Part shown: positions 1-7,975 of the stretch, piece by piece
How positions within the stretch are numbered: the stretch's first letter is position 1
Layout: every line of letters starts with the position of its first letter
Origin: Alistipes sp.
GTDB lineage: Bacteria > Bacteroidota > Bacteroidia > Bacteroidales > Rikenellaceae
Direction: 5' to 3'
Assembly: GCA_020026435.1 (NCBI GenBank)
Contig: JAHHQK010000006.1
Coordinates: 11,942 to 75,941, forward strand
Length of the DNA stretch: 64,000 nucleotides
Position numbers and translations under genes: made by a program
Notes under the pieces: model-generated
Seen by the model: only the letters and a program-made list of their open reading frames with translations
Told to the model about the DNA's origin: nothing
The model's database searches: none

Positions 1-379
1 TCTTGTAGATGAGCGATGTGGTCGTGGTCTTGCCGTTCGATCCCGTGATGCAGATCGTGCGGGCCTTGCCCAGGTAGCGGCCCGCAAACTCCATCTCGGA
101 GATGACGGGGATGCCCCGCTCGCGGATCTTCACCACGATGGGTGCTTTCTCGGGGATACCCGGCGACTTGATCACCTCGGTCGCCGCCAGGATGCGCTCC
201 TCGCTGTGGCCGCCCTCCTCGTAGGGCACCTGCCACTCCTCCAATCGGGCCTTGAAGCGATCGGCAATGCGTCCCGCATCCGACAAAAAGACATCGAAAC
301 CCTGCTTGCGAGCCAGAATCGCCGAGCCGTAGCCGCTGATTCCTCCGCCCAACACTACAATCTTCTTATTATTGTTCAT
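1..379 (-). CDS. murD: UDP-N-acetylmuramoylalanine--D-glutamate ligase (MurD), N-terminal part
   Basis: MurD adds D-glutamate to UDP-MurNAc-L-Ala in the cytoplasmic stage of peptidoglycan synthesis, using ATP. The 126 visible residues start MNNNKKIVVLGGGISGYG, a Rossmann-like nucleotide-binding loop typical of the MurD N-terminus. They continue through VIKSPGIP to the Mur-ligase P-loop ITGSNGKTTT near residues 110-120, where the window edge cuts the gene. The central and C-terminal ligase domains lie outside. The ATG at 379 is the only sensible start and sits 53 bases downstream of the mraY stop, so the gene is the last visible member of the rsmH-to-murD operon. The identification is firm because P-loop and gene order agree; only the missing part is unseen. 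Confidence 0.95.
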   Translation of the reverse strand, partial: MNNNKKIVVLGGGISGYGSAILARKQGFDVFLSDAGRIADRFKARLEEWQVPYEEGGHSEERILAATEVIKSPGIPEKAPIVVKIRERGIPVISEMEFAGRYLGKARTICITGSNGKTTTTSLIYK

Positions 380-432
380 AATGCTTACGGTTTTATTGAA
401 CCCCTTGAAAATTATTTATCTTTTCGTGCGCC

Positions 433-1677
433 CTATCGGATCTTCAGCGTGGCGATGGTGATGGCCGCCAGCAGCAGAGAGATGATCCAGAAACGGGTGA
501 CGATCTTCGTCTCGAAAATATTCTTCTTCTGGAAATGGTGGTGGATCGGCGACATGAGGAAGATGCGCCGTCCCTCGCCGTACTTACGCTTCGTATACTT
601 GAAGTAGCCCACCTGCAACATCACCGAGAAACTCTCCACCAGGAACACACCGCACAACAACGGCAGCAGCAGCTCCTTGCGGATGCAGAGGGCGAAGACG
701 GCGATCATGCCTCCAATCGACAACGATCCCGTGTCACCCATGAAGATCTGCGCCGGGAAGGAGTTGTACCACAGGAATCCCACCAGAGCACCCATCATCG
801 CGGCGGCAAAGACCACCAGCTCGCCCGAACCGGGGATATACATGATGTTCAGGTAGTCGGCATAGACGATATGGCCCGACAGGTAGGCCAGGATGCCGAG
901 CACCATGACTATCGGCACGGAGACGCCCGTCACCAGTCCGTCGAGTCCGTCCGTGAGGTTGGCGCCGTTCGACACGGCCGTCACCACGAAGATCGCCACC
1001 AGGACATAGAGCAGCCACGTCAGCGTGTCGTTCCCTCCGGTGAGCCATCCGTAGTCGAACTCGTTGTTCTTGATGAAGGGAATGGTCGTCTGTGTGGTCT
1101 TGATGCTCTCGGAGCTGAGCACCACCTTCTGGCGGATGCTCTCCAGGGGTGTGCCGTCGTTGTTTACGTAGATCGTCTCGACGGGCTGCGTGGTCTTCTC
1201 GCGCACGACAATATCCCCCGAAAGCCACATGGTCGTGCCGACGATGATACCCAGTCCGACCTGACCCACAACCTTGAACCTGCCCTTGAGTCCCTCCTTG
1301 TGGTGGCGGAACACCTTGATGTAGTCGTCCAGGCCGCCGATGAATCCCAGCCACACGGTCGAAACCAGCAACAACAGCACATAGACATTGTCCAGCCGTC
1401 CGAACAGCAGGGTCGGCACCAGCACGGCCAGGAGGATGATCACACCGCCCATGGTCGGCGTGCCGCGCTTCTGGAGCTGGCCCTCCAGGCCCAGGTCGCG
1501 GATCTCCTCGCCGATCTGCTGACGCTGGAGGAAGTTGATGATCGACCGTCCGAAGATGATGACGATCAGCAGGGAGAGGATGACGGCCATGGCCGCACGG
1601 AATGAAATGTATTGGAACATACCCGTTCCCGGGATGTTGAGTACCTCGTCGAGGTAACGGAAAATCTGATATAACAT
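433..1677 (-). CDS. mraY: Phospho-N-acetylmuramoyl-pentapeptide transferase (MraY)
   Basis: MraY transfers phospho-MurNAc-pentapeptide from UDP to undecaprenyl phosphate, making lipid I in the inner membrane. The 414-residue multipass protein shows the family motifs in order: GTPTMGG at 72-78, the Asp pair DDY at 117-119, NGANLTDGLDGL at 237-248, FMGDTGS around Asp315 and SPIHHHF near 377. It is about 50 residues longer than the E. coli enzyme. The extra residues form a loop at roughly 155-215 between membrane segments, which I believe is usual in Bacteroidota. It lies between murE and murD in the operon, 79 bases after murE. murF, which sits between murE and mraY in E. coli, is absent here. 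Confidence 0.97.
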   Translation of the reverse strand: MLYQIFRYLDEVLNIPGTGMFQYISFRAAMAVILSLLIVIIFGRSIINFLQRQQIGEEIRDLGLEGQLQKRGTPTMGGVIILLAVLVPTLLFGRLDNVYVLLLLVSTVWLGFIGGLDDYIKVFRHHKEGLKGRFKVVGQVGLGIIVGTTMWLSGDIVVREKTTQPVETIYVNNDGTPLESIRQKVVLSSESIKTTQTTIPFIKNNEFDYGWLTGGNDTLTWLLYVLVAIFVVTAVSNGANLTDGLDGLVTGVSVPIVMVLGILAYLSGHIVYADYLNIMYIPGSGELVVFAAAMMGALVGFLWYNSFPAQIFMGDTGSLSIGGMIAVFALCIRKELLLPLLCGVFLVESFSVMLQVGYFKYTKRKYGEGRRIFLMSPIHHHFQKKNIFETKIVTRFWIISLLLAAITIATLKIR

Positions 1678-1756
1678 GACTCTTTATGTTTTCACTCTGA
1701 AAAGGCCGCACGCAGGCATTCCACCCTCACGGTGACGCCTGCGGCGTGCCGCTTTT

Positions 1757-3223
1757 TTATCGGGTTGCGGGGCTGAGGCTGCCGAAGGCCTTGACCACCT
1801 GCTCGCGGTCGTCGAAATGGTGCTTCACATCGCCCACGATCTGATAGGTTTCGTGGCCCTTGCCCGCCACCAGGATGATGTCGCCCGGACGGGACAGCAT
1901 CACCGCCGTGCGGATGGCCTCGCCGCGGTCCGCCAGACGCAGGTAACGGTCGCCGGGGTTGAGCCCCGCCACCATGTCGTCGAGGATGGCCTCGGGGGCT
2001 TCGTGACGCGGGTTGTCCGACGTGAAGATCGACGTTGAGGCATACTTCACGGCGATCTGCGCCATCTCGGGGCGTTTGGTCTTGTCGCGGTTGCCGCCGC
2101 AGCCGCACAGGACGATGAGCTGCTGTGCGGATTGGCGGAGTTCCTCGATCGTGAGGATCACGTTCTCCAGGGCGTCGGGCGTGTGGGCATAGTCGATGAC
2201 GGCCATCGTACCGTTGGCGGCACGTACCACCTCGAAACGTCCGCGTACCGAACCCAGCGTGCTCAGCACGCGCAGCACCTCCTCCCGGTCGAAACCCAGC
2301 TCCACGGCCGCGGCATAGACCGTCAGCAGATTATAGGCGTTGAACCGTCCGACGGGAGTCACCCACACCTCGCGGCCGTCGATCCTGAGTTGCATACCGT
2401 CGAGATGCATCTCGACGATCTTGCACCGGTAATCGGCCATCGACCTCAACGACAGGGTACGAACCCTTGCCCGCGTATTCTGCACCATGACACTGCCGTT
2501 GCGGTCGTCGATGTTGGTCACGGCGAAGGCATCCGACGGCAGATGGTCGAAGAAGAGTTTCTTGGCGCGGATATACTCCGCAAAAGTCTTGTGGTAGTCC
2601 AGGTGGTCGTGGGTAATGTTCGAGAAGAGTCCTCCGGCGAAGTGCAGACCCCGCGTGCGCTCCTGAACGATGGCGTGCGACGAACACTCCATGAAGCAAT
2701 ACGAACAACCCTCATCGACCATCTCGCGCATCAAGGCATTGAGTCGGATCGAGTCGGGCGTGGTGTGAGTGGCCTCGATTTCACGATCTTCGATCTTATA
2801 GACCACCGTCGAGATCAATCCCGCCTTATATCCCATCTTGCGCACCATGTCGAAGAGCAACGTGGCGGTGGTGGTTTTGCCGTTCGTGCCGGTCACGCCG
2901 ACCAGACGCAGCTCGCGGCTCGGATCGTCGTAGAACGCAGCCGCCATATCGGCCATGGCACCCTCGGAATCCCCGACCACCACATAGCTCACTCCCTCGC
3001 GGCACTCCGCGGGCAGCTCCTCGCAGACCACGACCGAGGCACCCTGCTCCACGGCCGAGGGGATGAAGCGGTGACCGTCGCACTGTGTGCCGCGCACCGC
3101 AAAGAAACAATCTCCCGCCTTGACCGTACGGGAGTCGTAGGTAAGTCCCGAAACGGAAACCGTATCCGTTCCGTGCAGCGTCCCGAAGGACGTATTTTTC
3201 AGCAAATCACTCAGCTGTTTCAT
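1757..3223 (-). CDS. murE: UDP-MurNAc-tripeptide synthetase, meso-diaminopimelate type (MurE)
   Basis: MurE adds the third stem-peptide residue to UDP-MurNAc-L-Ala-D-Glu in the cytoplasm. The 488-residue protein has the N-terminal MurE domain, the P-loop GVTGTNGKTTTATLL with Lys116, the THTTPDS segment that contacts the UDP-sugar, and DNPRHEAPE at about 403. DNPR is the known signature of enzymes that choose meso-diaminopimelate rather than lysine, so the predicted wall chemistry is DAP-type. The ATG lies one base from the ftsI stop, so translational coupling with ftsI is likely. The length is normal for the family and no defect is visible. Confidence 0.97.
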   Translation of the reverse strand: MKQLSDLLKNTSFGTLHGTDTVSVSGLTYDSRTVKAGDCFFAVRGTQCDGHRFIPSAVEQGASVVVCEELPAECREGVSYVVVGDSEGAMADMAAAFYDDPSRELRLVGVTGTNGKTTTATLLFDMVRKMGYKAGLISTVVYKIEDREIEATHTTPDSIRLNALMREMVDEGCSYCFMECSSHAIVQERTRGLHFAGGLFSNITHDHLDYHKTFAEYIRAKKLFFDHLPSDAFAVTNIDDRNGSVMVQNTRARVRTLSLRSMADYRCKIVEMHLDGMQLRIDGREVWVTPVGRFNAYNLLTVYAAAVELGFDREEVLRVLSTLGSVRGRFEVVRAANGTMAVIDYAHTPDALENVILTIEELRQSAQQLIVLCGCGGNRDKTKRPEMAQIAVKYASTSIFTSDNPRHEAPEAILDDMVAGLNPGDRYLRLADRGEAIRTAVMLSRPGDIILVAGKGHETYQIVGDVKHHFDDREQVVKAFGSLSPATR

Positions 3224-3224
3224 C

Positions 3225-5480
3225 TTAATCCAATGTTATAGATACAACACTGCCGGGGGATACCCTCCTTCCGGCAGGAATACTTTGCGTTTTCACACCT
3301 CCGCGTCCCGAGAACCGCACCTTCAGCCCGCGGCTCTCCAGCAGGAAGAGGGCATCCTTGAGGCCCATGCCCCTCACATCGGGCATCGTCCTCAGATCGG
3401 TCGAGACCTCCCGGACCGCGACCGTCGACAGGGAGTCGACCGTCACGCGCCCCCACCCTTCGTCGAGTGACGAGGAGGTGGACATCGACAATTCGTCGGC
3501 CACTTCCAGCACCTGCTCCACATCGCCGCCCTTCAGACGCACGGGTTTCAGTCCGCTACCCAAGGCCGTGTCAACGTAGGGGTTGTTGCCGCGGTTGTGG
3601 ATATAGTCAACCATACGTTTCACCACGGGACCCGCCAGCGGCGCTCCGTAGTAGGCCTTGCCGGCCTGCGCACGGGTCTCGATCGAGGTAAGCACCGTGT
3701 AGCGGGGGTTCTCCGCCGGGAAATAAGCCACGGCCGAACCCAGATAATAACGGCTCTCACGGGCTCGCGGATCGGTGATCTGGGCCGTACCCGTCTTGGC
3801 GGCCACCTTCACCCGCGTAGTGTCGCGGAAAAACTGGCGGGCCGTACCCTCGGTGGCCACGGCCTCCAGGGCGTGCTTCACCTCGCGCAGGGTCTTGCGT
3901 GAGGCGATCGACGATTCGATGGTGTGGGTCTCGAACCGCTCTACCTCCTCGTCGCCGTTGCGGAAACGGCGCACCAGAACCGGAGCAATCATTTTGCCGC
4001 CGTTGGCTACGGCATTGTAGAGCGTGATGACCTGGATCGGGGCCAGGCGCACACGGTAACCGTAGGACATCTTCACCAACATCACTCCCGGGTCGGCGAC
4101 CTTCCAGTCGGTCGTCAGCTCGGGCTTGCGCTCTCCGAACCTCTCCAGGCCGACACATTCGCCCAGGTGGAGCTTCTCGTGGAGGTAGTCGCTGAAATTG
4201 CGCTTGCGGCCCGTCACTCCATAGAGATCCCACACGGCCTTGGCGAAGTAGACGTTCGACGAGGAGGCCACGGCCCGCTTGAAGTCTATCTCGTGATCCC
4301 CGCGGTGCGAATCGCGGATGCGGGTTGCGGGTCCGACCTTCACCGGATCGCCGTTGTGCGTATCGTAGATCTGCTCGGGCGACATGTCCGCGTCGTCGAG
4401 CAGGGCGAGGGAGGTGGCCAGCTTGAAGGTCGAGCCGGGCTCCATGCTTCGTCCCAGGGCATAGTTTTCGTTCTCGGAGTAAGAGCCGTCGGCATTGCGG
4501 CCGAGGTTGACCATCGCCAGGATCTCGCCCGTACGGACCTCCATGACGATCGTCGTACCCCACTGGGCATTCTGAGCCGTGAGTTGCTGGCGCAGGGCCT
4601 TGTCGGCCACATCCTGGAGATCCATGTCGAGGGTGGTCTCGATGTCGCAGCCGTCCACCGGATCGGAATGGCTGCCCGCCACACGACCCGAGAATCCGCG
4701 GGCGATACGTTGGCGGACCGACTTGCCGTCACGACCCGCCAGCTCCTTGCGGTAGACCGACTCGATGCCGTAGTTACCCCTGTCACCGATCAGTCCGATT
4801 GTTCTGCGGGCCAGCTCACCCTGGGGATAGATGCGCTCGTCGCGTTCGACCAGGCGGTAGACCCATCCCATGTTCCAGTTGAGCAGGGGGTAGCCCTTGA
4901 GCGTCTGCCACTCGCCGTAGTCGACCTCGCGGGGGAAGATCTTCACGGGGGTATGATCACGGATCGTGTCATAGACCGTACTGTAAATATACTCCTCGCC
5001 GTTGAGGCGGTCGATCATGCGGCCGAACCACCCCTCGGAGCGGAGCGTCGAGTCGCGGCGCGGCCTGGTGAGGCGGTAGCGGCGGCTGTGTTCGCGGCGG
5101 AACATCCGCGAATACTCGCTCGCCGAACGATCTCTGAAAAAGGCCGCCAGGAGCTTCGAGAGCGAGTCGGCCTGTTCGTTGAATCTCTTGATGGAATCCA
5201 GTCCCTCCGATCCGAAATCGAATTCGACCTGGTAGCGGAAGATCGAGGTGGCCAGCGGCTCGCCGTCGCGCGAGAGGATCGTGCCGCGGCGGGCGGGGAT
5301 GATCTTCTCGGTGAAGATGCGGGCGGCCAGTCGGTCGGCATTGTAGTCCACCTCATGGCTGAACCACTGCACCCAGATCAGACGCAGGCACACCACAAGC
5401 CCCACGAATATGAACACCTTATAGAGCATTCGTACCCGCTGCAGAATATCGCTTTTTATTTTTGAAGGTTTGCCTTTCAT
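3225..5480 (-). CDS. ftsI: Division-specific penicillin-binding protein with PASTA domain (FtsI/PBP3)
   Basis: This is the septal peptidoglycan transpeptidase. Its single N-terminal membrane anchor lies at about residues 20-40, followed by the PBP dimerisation domain and a transpeptidase domain with all three catalytic motifs: STFK with Ser350, SSN at 407-409 and KTG at 562-564. The last 55 residues, beginning MPDVRGMGLKDALFLLESRG, form one PASTA repeat. A C-terminal PASTA is common in Bacteroidota and Gram-positive FtsI but absent from E. coli. The protein is 751 residues long. A stretch at about 105-155 is rich in Arg and Ser and looks like a lineage-specific insertion. The gene lies 56 bases after the FtsL-like gene and one base before murE, in the classic division-cluster order. 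Confidence 0.95.
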   Translation of the reverse strand: MKGKPSKIKSDILQRVRMLYKVFIFVGLVVCLRLIWVQWFSHEVDYNADRLAARIFTEKIIPARRGTILSRDGEPLATSIFRYQVEFDFGSEGLDSIKRFNEQADSLSKLLAAFFRDRSASEYSRMFRREHSRRYRLTRPRRDSTLRSEGWFGRMIDRLNGEEYIYSTVYDTIRDHTPVKIFPREVDYGEWQTLKGYPLLNWNMGWVYRLVERDERIYPQGELARRTIGLIGDRGNYGIESVYRKELAGRDGKSVRQRIARGFSGRVAGSHSDPVDGCDIETTLDMDLQDVADKALRQQLTAQNAQWGTTIVMEVRTGEILAMVNLGRNADGSYSENENYALGRSMEPGSTFKLATSLALLDDADMSPEQIYDTHNGDPVKVGPATRIRDSHRGDHEIDFKRAVASSSNVYFAKAVWDLYGVTGRKRNFSDYLHEKLHLGECVGLERFGERKPELTTDWKVADPGVMLVKMSYGYRVRLAPIQVITLYNAVANGGKMIAPVLVRRFRNGDEEVERFETHTIESSIASRKTLREVKHALEAVATEGTARQFFRDTTRVKVAAKTGTAQITDPRARESRYYLGSAVAYFPAENPRYTVLTSIETRAQAGKAYYGAPLAGPVVKRMVDYIHNRGNNPYVDTALGSGLKPVRLKGGDVEQVLEVADELSMSTSSSLDEGWGRVTVDSLSTVAVREVSTDLRTMPDVRGMGLKDALFLLESRGLKVRFSGRGGVKTQSIPAGRRVSPGSVVSITLD

Positions 5481-5536
5481 CCGTACAATCCCGATATGAC
5501 GGGACCTGAAAAAAATTACACGTTATCGCTCCCCCA

Positions 5537-6055
5537 CTAATCCTCGATCACCACACCCGGCGAATGGGGATCGTAGAGATCCAGCCCGCGGCGGTGGAGT
5601 TCGTTCGAGATGGCCGAGTGGGTCGTGCGGCGGAAGCGCTGCTCCTGCAGACGGATCGACTTCTCGCGCAGCATGGTCACCTCACGCTCCAGGCGGGTAT
5701 ATTTCATGTCGAGGTGGAGGGTCATGAACATCACGGCAATGCTCAGGAAGAACATTCCCGCAACGCAGAACATATAGGAGTAATACTTCGACACGCCTTC
5801 GCGGATCAGAATCGTTCCCGACAACAGCTGCCACAAGGCACTCGCCTGGCGTTTCTGTTCGCGGCGCAGACGTTCCTCCTCGGCGGCCCGTGCGGCGGCC
5901 TCGCGCTCCTCGTCCCGACGCAGATCCTCGTCCGCCTCGCCGCTGTTCATACGGCGCACCTCCTCCCTTACGCGTCGCTTGAACTCCTCGTCAGCCGCAC
6001 GCTCGGCCTCCTGTTCGGGGGTCACCGGGTCGAATTCATGATCTGCATATTTCAT
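5537..6055 (-). CDS. ftsL: FtsL-like division protein
   Basis: A 172-residue bitopic membrane protein. The first ~80 residues are almost entirely charged (Glu, Arg, Lys, Asp, Ala) and probably helical or coiled in the cytoplasm. One hydrophobic segment follows at about 92-113 (YSYMFCVAGMFFLSIAVMFM), then a periplasmic coiled coil (DMKYTRLEREVTMLREKSIR). This topology and its place between rsmH and ftsI identify the FtsL position; FtsL sequences diverge too much for motifs. It is expected to join FtsB and FtsQ-like partners and to activate FtsW/FtsI. The long charged N-terminal extension is larger than in E. coli FtsL. Identification rests mainly on position and topology. Confidence 0.8.
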   Translation of the reverse strand: MKYADHEFDPVTPEQEAERAADEEFKRRVREEVRRMNSGEADEDLRRDEEREAAARAAEEERLRREQKRQASALWQLLSGTILIREGVSKYYSYMFCVAGMFFLSIAVMFMTLHLDMKYTRLEREVTMLREKSIRLQEQRFRRTTHSAISNELHRRGLDLYDPHSPGVVIED

Positions 6056-6118
6056 CGTTACTCCTCGTTTTGTTTCGGGAGCAGGCCTTTCGTGGGCCCG
6101 GCCCGCAATGTGTGTGGT

Positions 6119-7027
6119 CTACAATTTTACAGCCGCTCTCAACCGCGCCGAACGCGAGCGGGGATTACGCTCCAGCTCCTCCTCCGTAGGGACGACCGCC
6201 TTGCGCGTCACCGCCTCGAAGGGCACCTGGGCACGTCCGAAGAAATCCTTCTCGACCTTGCCCGAGAAATTGCCGCTGCGCATGAAGTTCTTCACCAGGC
6301 GGTCCTCCAGCGAATGGTAGGAGATCACCACCAGGCGCCCCCCCGGTTTGAGCACCTTGAGACTCTGCTCCAGGGCCATCTTCAGGGCCTCCATCTCGCC
6401 GTTGACCTCGATACGCAGAGCCTGGAAAAGCTTGGTGAGGAACTTCGAGGGATCCTTTTTCGGGGTGCAGGGCTTGACGGCCTCGACCAATTCGGCCGTG
6501 GTCCGGATCGGAGTCGCAGCGCGGGCCTTCACCAGGCAGTTGGCCACCTTCCAGGGGGTATCCACCTCGCCCCAGTCACCCAGGATGCGGGTCAGATCAT
6601 CGGCCGAGTAGGTATTGACGACCGTTTCCGCCGTGAGTCCGCCCCGCTGGTTCATACGCATATCGAGGGGAGCGTCACCGCGGAACGAGAATCCGCGCTC
6701 CACGGCGTCGAAGTGGTGGGACGACACCCCCAGATCGGCCAGGATGCCGTCAACCCCTCCGTCACCCACACCCCTCAGACGCAGGGCGCCTCTCAAGAAG
6801 CGGAAATTGCTGGCCACATAGTGGAAACGGCTGTCGTCGGGGCAGTTCCGGATCGTATCCCGATCCTGGTCGAATCCGTAGAGACGACCCTCGGCGCCCA
6901 GCGACTGCAGGATGCGGCGGGAGTGTCCCCCACCGCCGAACGTGAGGTCGGCATAGACCCCCTCGGGGTGTACTTCGAGCAGCGAAACCGACTCCTCCAA
7001 AAGTACCGGTGTGTGATATTGCGACAT
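6119..7027 (-). CDS. rsmH: 16S rRNA (cytosine-1402-N4)-methyltransferase (RsmH/MraW)
   Basis: RsmH methylates N4 of C1402 in 16S rRNA, tuning the ribosomal P site, with S-adenosylmethionine as donor. The 302-residue protein starts MSQYHTPVLLEESV, has the SAM-binding GGGGHSR loop near residue 31, GFDQD near 53, GILADLGVSSHHFD with the family Asp-Leu-Gly-Val-Ser motif, RGFSFRGDAPLDMRM and ISYHSLEDRLVK. All are diagnostic. It is the first gene of the minus-strand division cluster. A -7 element on the minus strand lies 32 bases before the ATG and overlaps the divergent glsA promoter region. The mraZ gene, usually found before rsmH, is missing here. Confidence 0.97.
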   Translation of the reverse strand: MSQYHTPVLLEESVSLLEVHPEGVYADLTFGGGGHSRRILQSLGAEGRLYGFDQDRDTIRNCPDDSRFHYVASNFRFLRGALRLRGVGDGGVDGILADLGVSSHHFDAVERGFSFRGDAPLDMRMNQRGGLTAETVVNTYSADDLTRILGDWGEVDTPWKVANCLVKARAATPIRTTAELVEAVKPCTPKKDPSKFLTKLFQALRIEVNGEMEALKMALEQSLKVLKPGGRLVVISYHSLEDRLVKNFMRSGNFSGKVEKDFFGRAQVPFEAVTRKAVVPTEEELERNPRSRSARLRAAVKL

Positions 7028-7058
7028 AATCGTTGTTTACAAAAGGTATGTTTGGGGT

Positions 7059-7066
7059 CAAAGTTA
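7059..7066 (-). promoter_or_regulatory. Promoter -7 element for the division cluster (rsmH)
   Basis: The minus strand reads TAACTTTG, an exact match to the Bacteroidota TAnnTTTG -7 element, 32 bases before the rsmH ATG. No clear -33 TTTG is visible at the usual ~19-base spacing. It lies back-to-back with the glsA element at 7090-7097. Confidence 0.6.
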
Positions 7067-7089
7067 GCGTTTTTTCAAAAAAGAATCCC

Positions 7090-7097
7090 TATCTTTG
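7090..7097 (+). promoter_or_regulatory. Promoter -7 element for glsA
   Basis: TATCTTTG matches TAnnTTTG exactly and lies 24 bases before the glsA ATG. No good -33 element is seen. The divergent arrangement means the division cluster and the glycine-lipid genes share a short 94-base control region. Confidence 0.6.
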
Positions 7098-7121
7098 TCC
7101 ATATAAATTTTCAAGATCCTT

Positions 7122-7937
7122 ATGCCTAAAATAGACATCGGAGTCGTTTTGACAGAGAAACTTCCGCGGCTGAGCCGCTGGATCCCCCGCTTTTTGGTCA
7201 ACCGACTGCGAAGAATCATCCACGAAAAAGAGCTGAATCACATCCTCAGCCACTACTGGCAGCTCCCTCCCCAAGACTTCATCCATGCCTGTTTCCACGA
7301 ATGGAAAGTCGAATATTCGATCCGGGGGCTCGAAGCCCTGCCCCGCGACGGACGCTACATCTTCGTCTCGAACCACCCCTTCGGCGGCATGGACGGCATG
7401 ATGCTTGCCGACAAGCTCACGGAGCATTTCGGCGACGCCCGCGTGGTGGTCAACGACATACTCATGCACGTCGAACCCCTGCGTCCGCTGTGGCTCCCGG
7501 TCAACAAACACGGTGCCCAGAACGCCGACTATGCCCGCCACATCGACCTCGCCTTCATGAGCGACCTCCCGATCCTGACCTTCCCAGCAGGCCTCTGCTC
7601 GCGACGCATCGGAGGGCGGGTCACCGACCTGGAGTGGAAGACCAGCTTTCTGAAAAAAGCCTACTCCTCCCAGCGGCAGATCGTCCCCGTATTCGTCGAA
7701 GGGCGTCTGTCGAACTTCTTCTACCGCGTGGCCCGCATCCGCAAGATGCTCGGCATCAAGTTCAACATCGAGATGCTGTGGCTCCCCGACGAGATGTTCG
7801 CCCAAAAGGGACGTCACTTCAGAATCCGGGTCGGAGAACCCATCACCGTGGCCGAACTCCAACACAAGGGATCGCTGCGCGAACAGACCGAATACCTGCG
7901 CGAAAAATGCTATCTTCTGGAAAAAAGATTGCAGTAA
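7122..7937 (+). CDS. glsA: PlsC-like O-acyltransferase, probable glycine-lipid synthase GlsA
   Basis: A 271-residue cytoplasmic or membrane-surface acyltransferase of the PlsC/hemolysin-related group. The active-site block is SNHPFGGMDG with His85 and Asp91, and the later blocks are FPAGLCSRR (acyl-acceptor site) and IVPVFVEGRLSNFFYR. Taken with the following GNAT gene, this matches the two-gene glycine-lipid pathway described in Bacteroides thetaiotaomicron: GlsB N-acylates glycine with a 3-hydroxy fatty acid and GlsA then O-acylates the hydroxyl. The order here is glsA then glsB. What I see is the acyltransferase motif and the pairing; the substrate is inferred from family knowledge. A generic lysophospholipid acyltransferase remains possible. 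Confidence 0.75.
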   Translation: MPKIDIGVVLTEKLPRLSRWIPRFLVNRLRRIIHEKELNHILSHYWQLPPQDFIHACFHEWKVEYSIRGLEALPRDGRYIFVSNHPFGGMDGMMLADKLTEHFGDARVVVNDILMHVEPLRPLWLPVNKHGAQNADYARHIDLAFMSDLPILTFPAGLCSRRIGGRVTDLEWKTSFLKKAYSSQRQIVPVFVEGRLSNFFYRVARIRKMLGIKFNIEMLWLPDEMFAQKGRHFRIRVGEPITVAELQHKGSLREQTEYLREKCYLLEKRLQ

Positions 7938-7962
7938 ACTGACAAATTACGCCAAAACAAGG

Positions 7963-7970
7963 TAATTTTG
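7963..7970 (+). promoter_or_regulatory. Promoter -7 element directly before glsB
   Basis: TAATTTTG (TAnnTTTG) lies in the 38-base glsA-glsB gap with only five bases between its G and the glsB ATG. Transcription would begin at or next to the start codon, giving an essentially leaderless message. No -33 element is visible, so this could also be a chance match. Confidence 0.45.
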
Positions 7971-7975
7971 CATTC

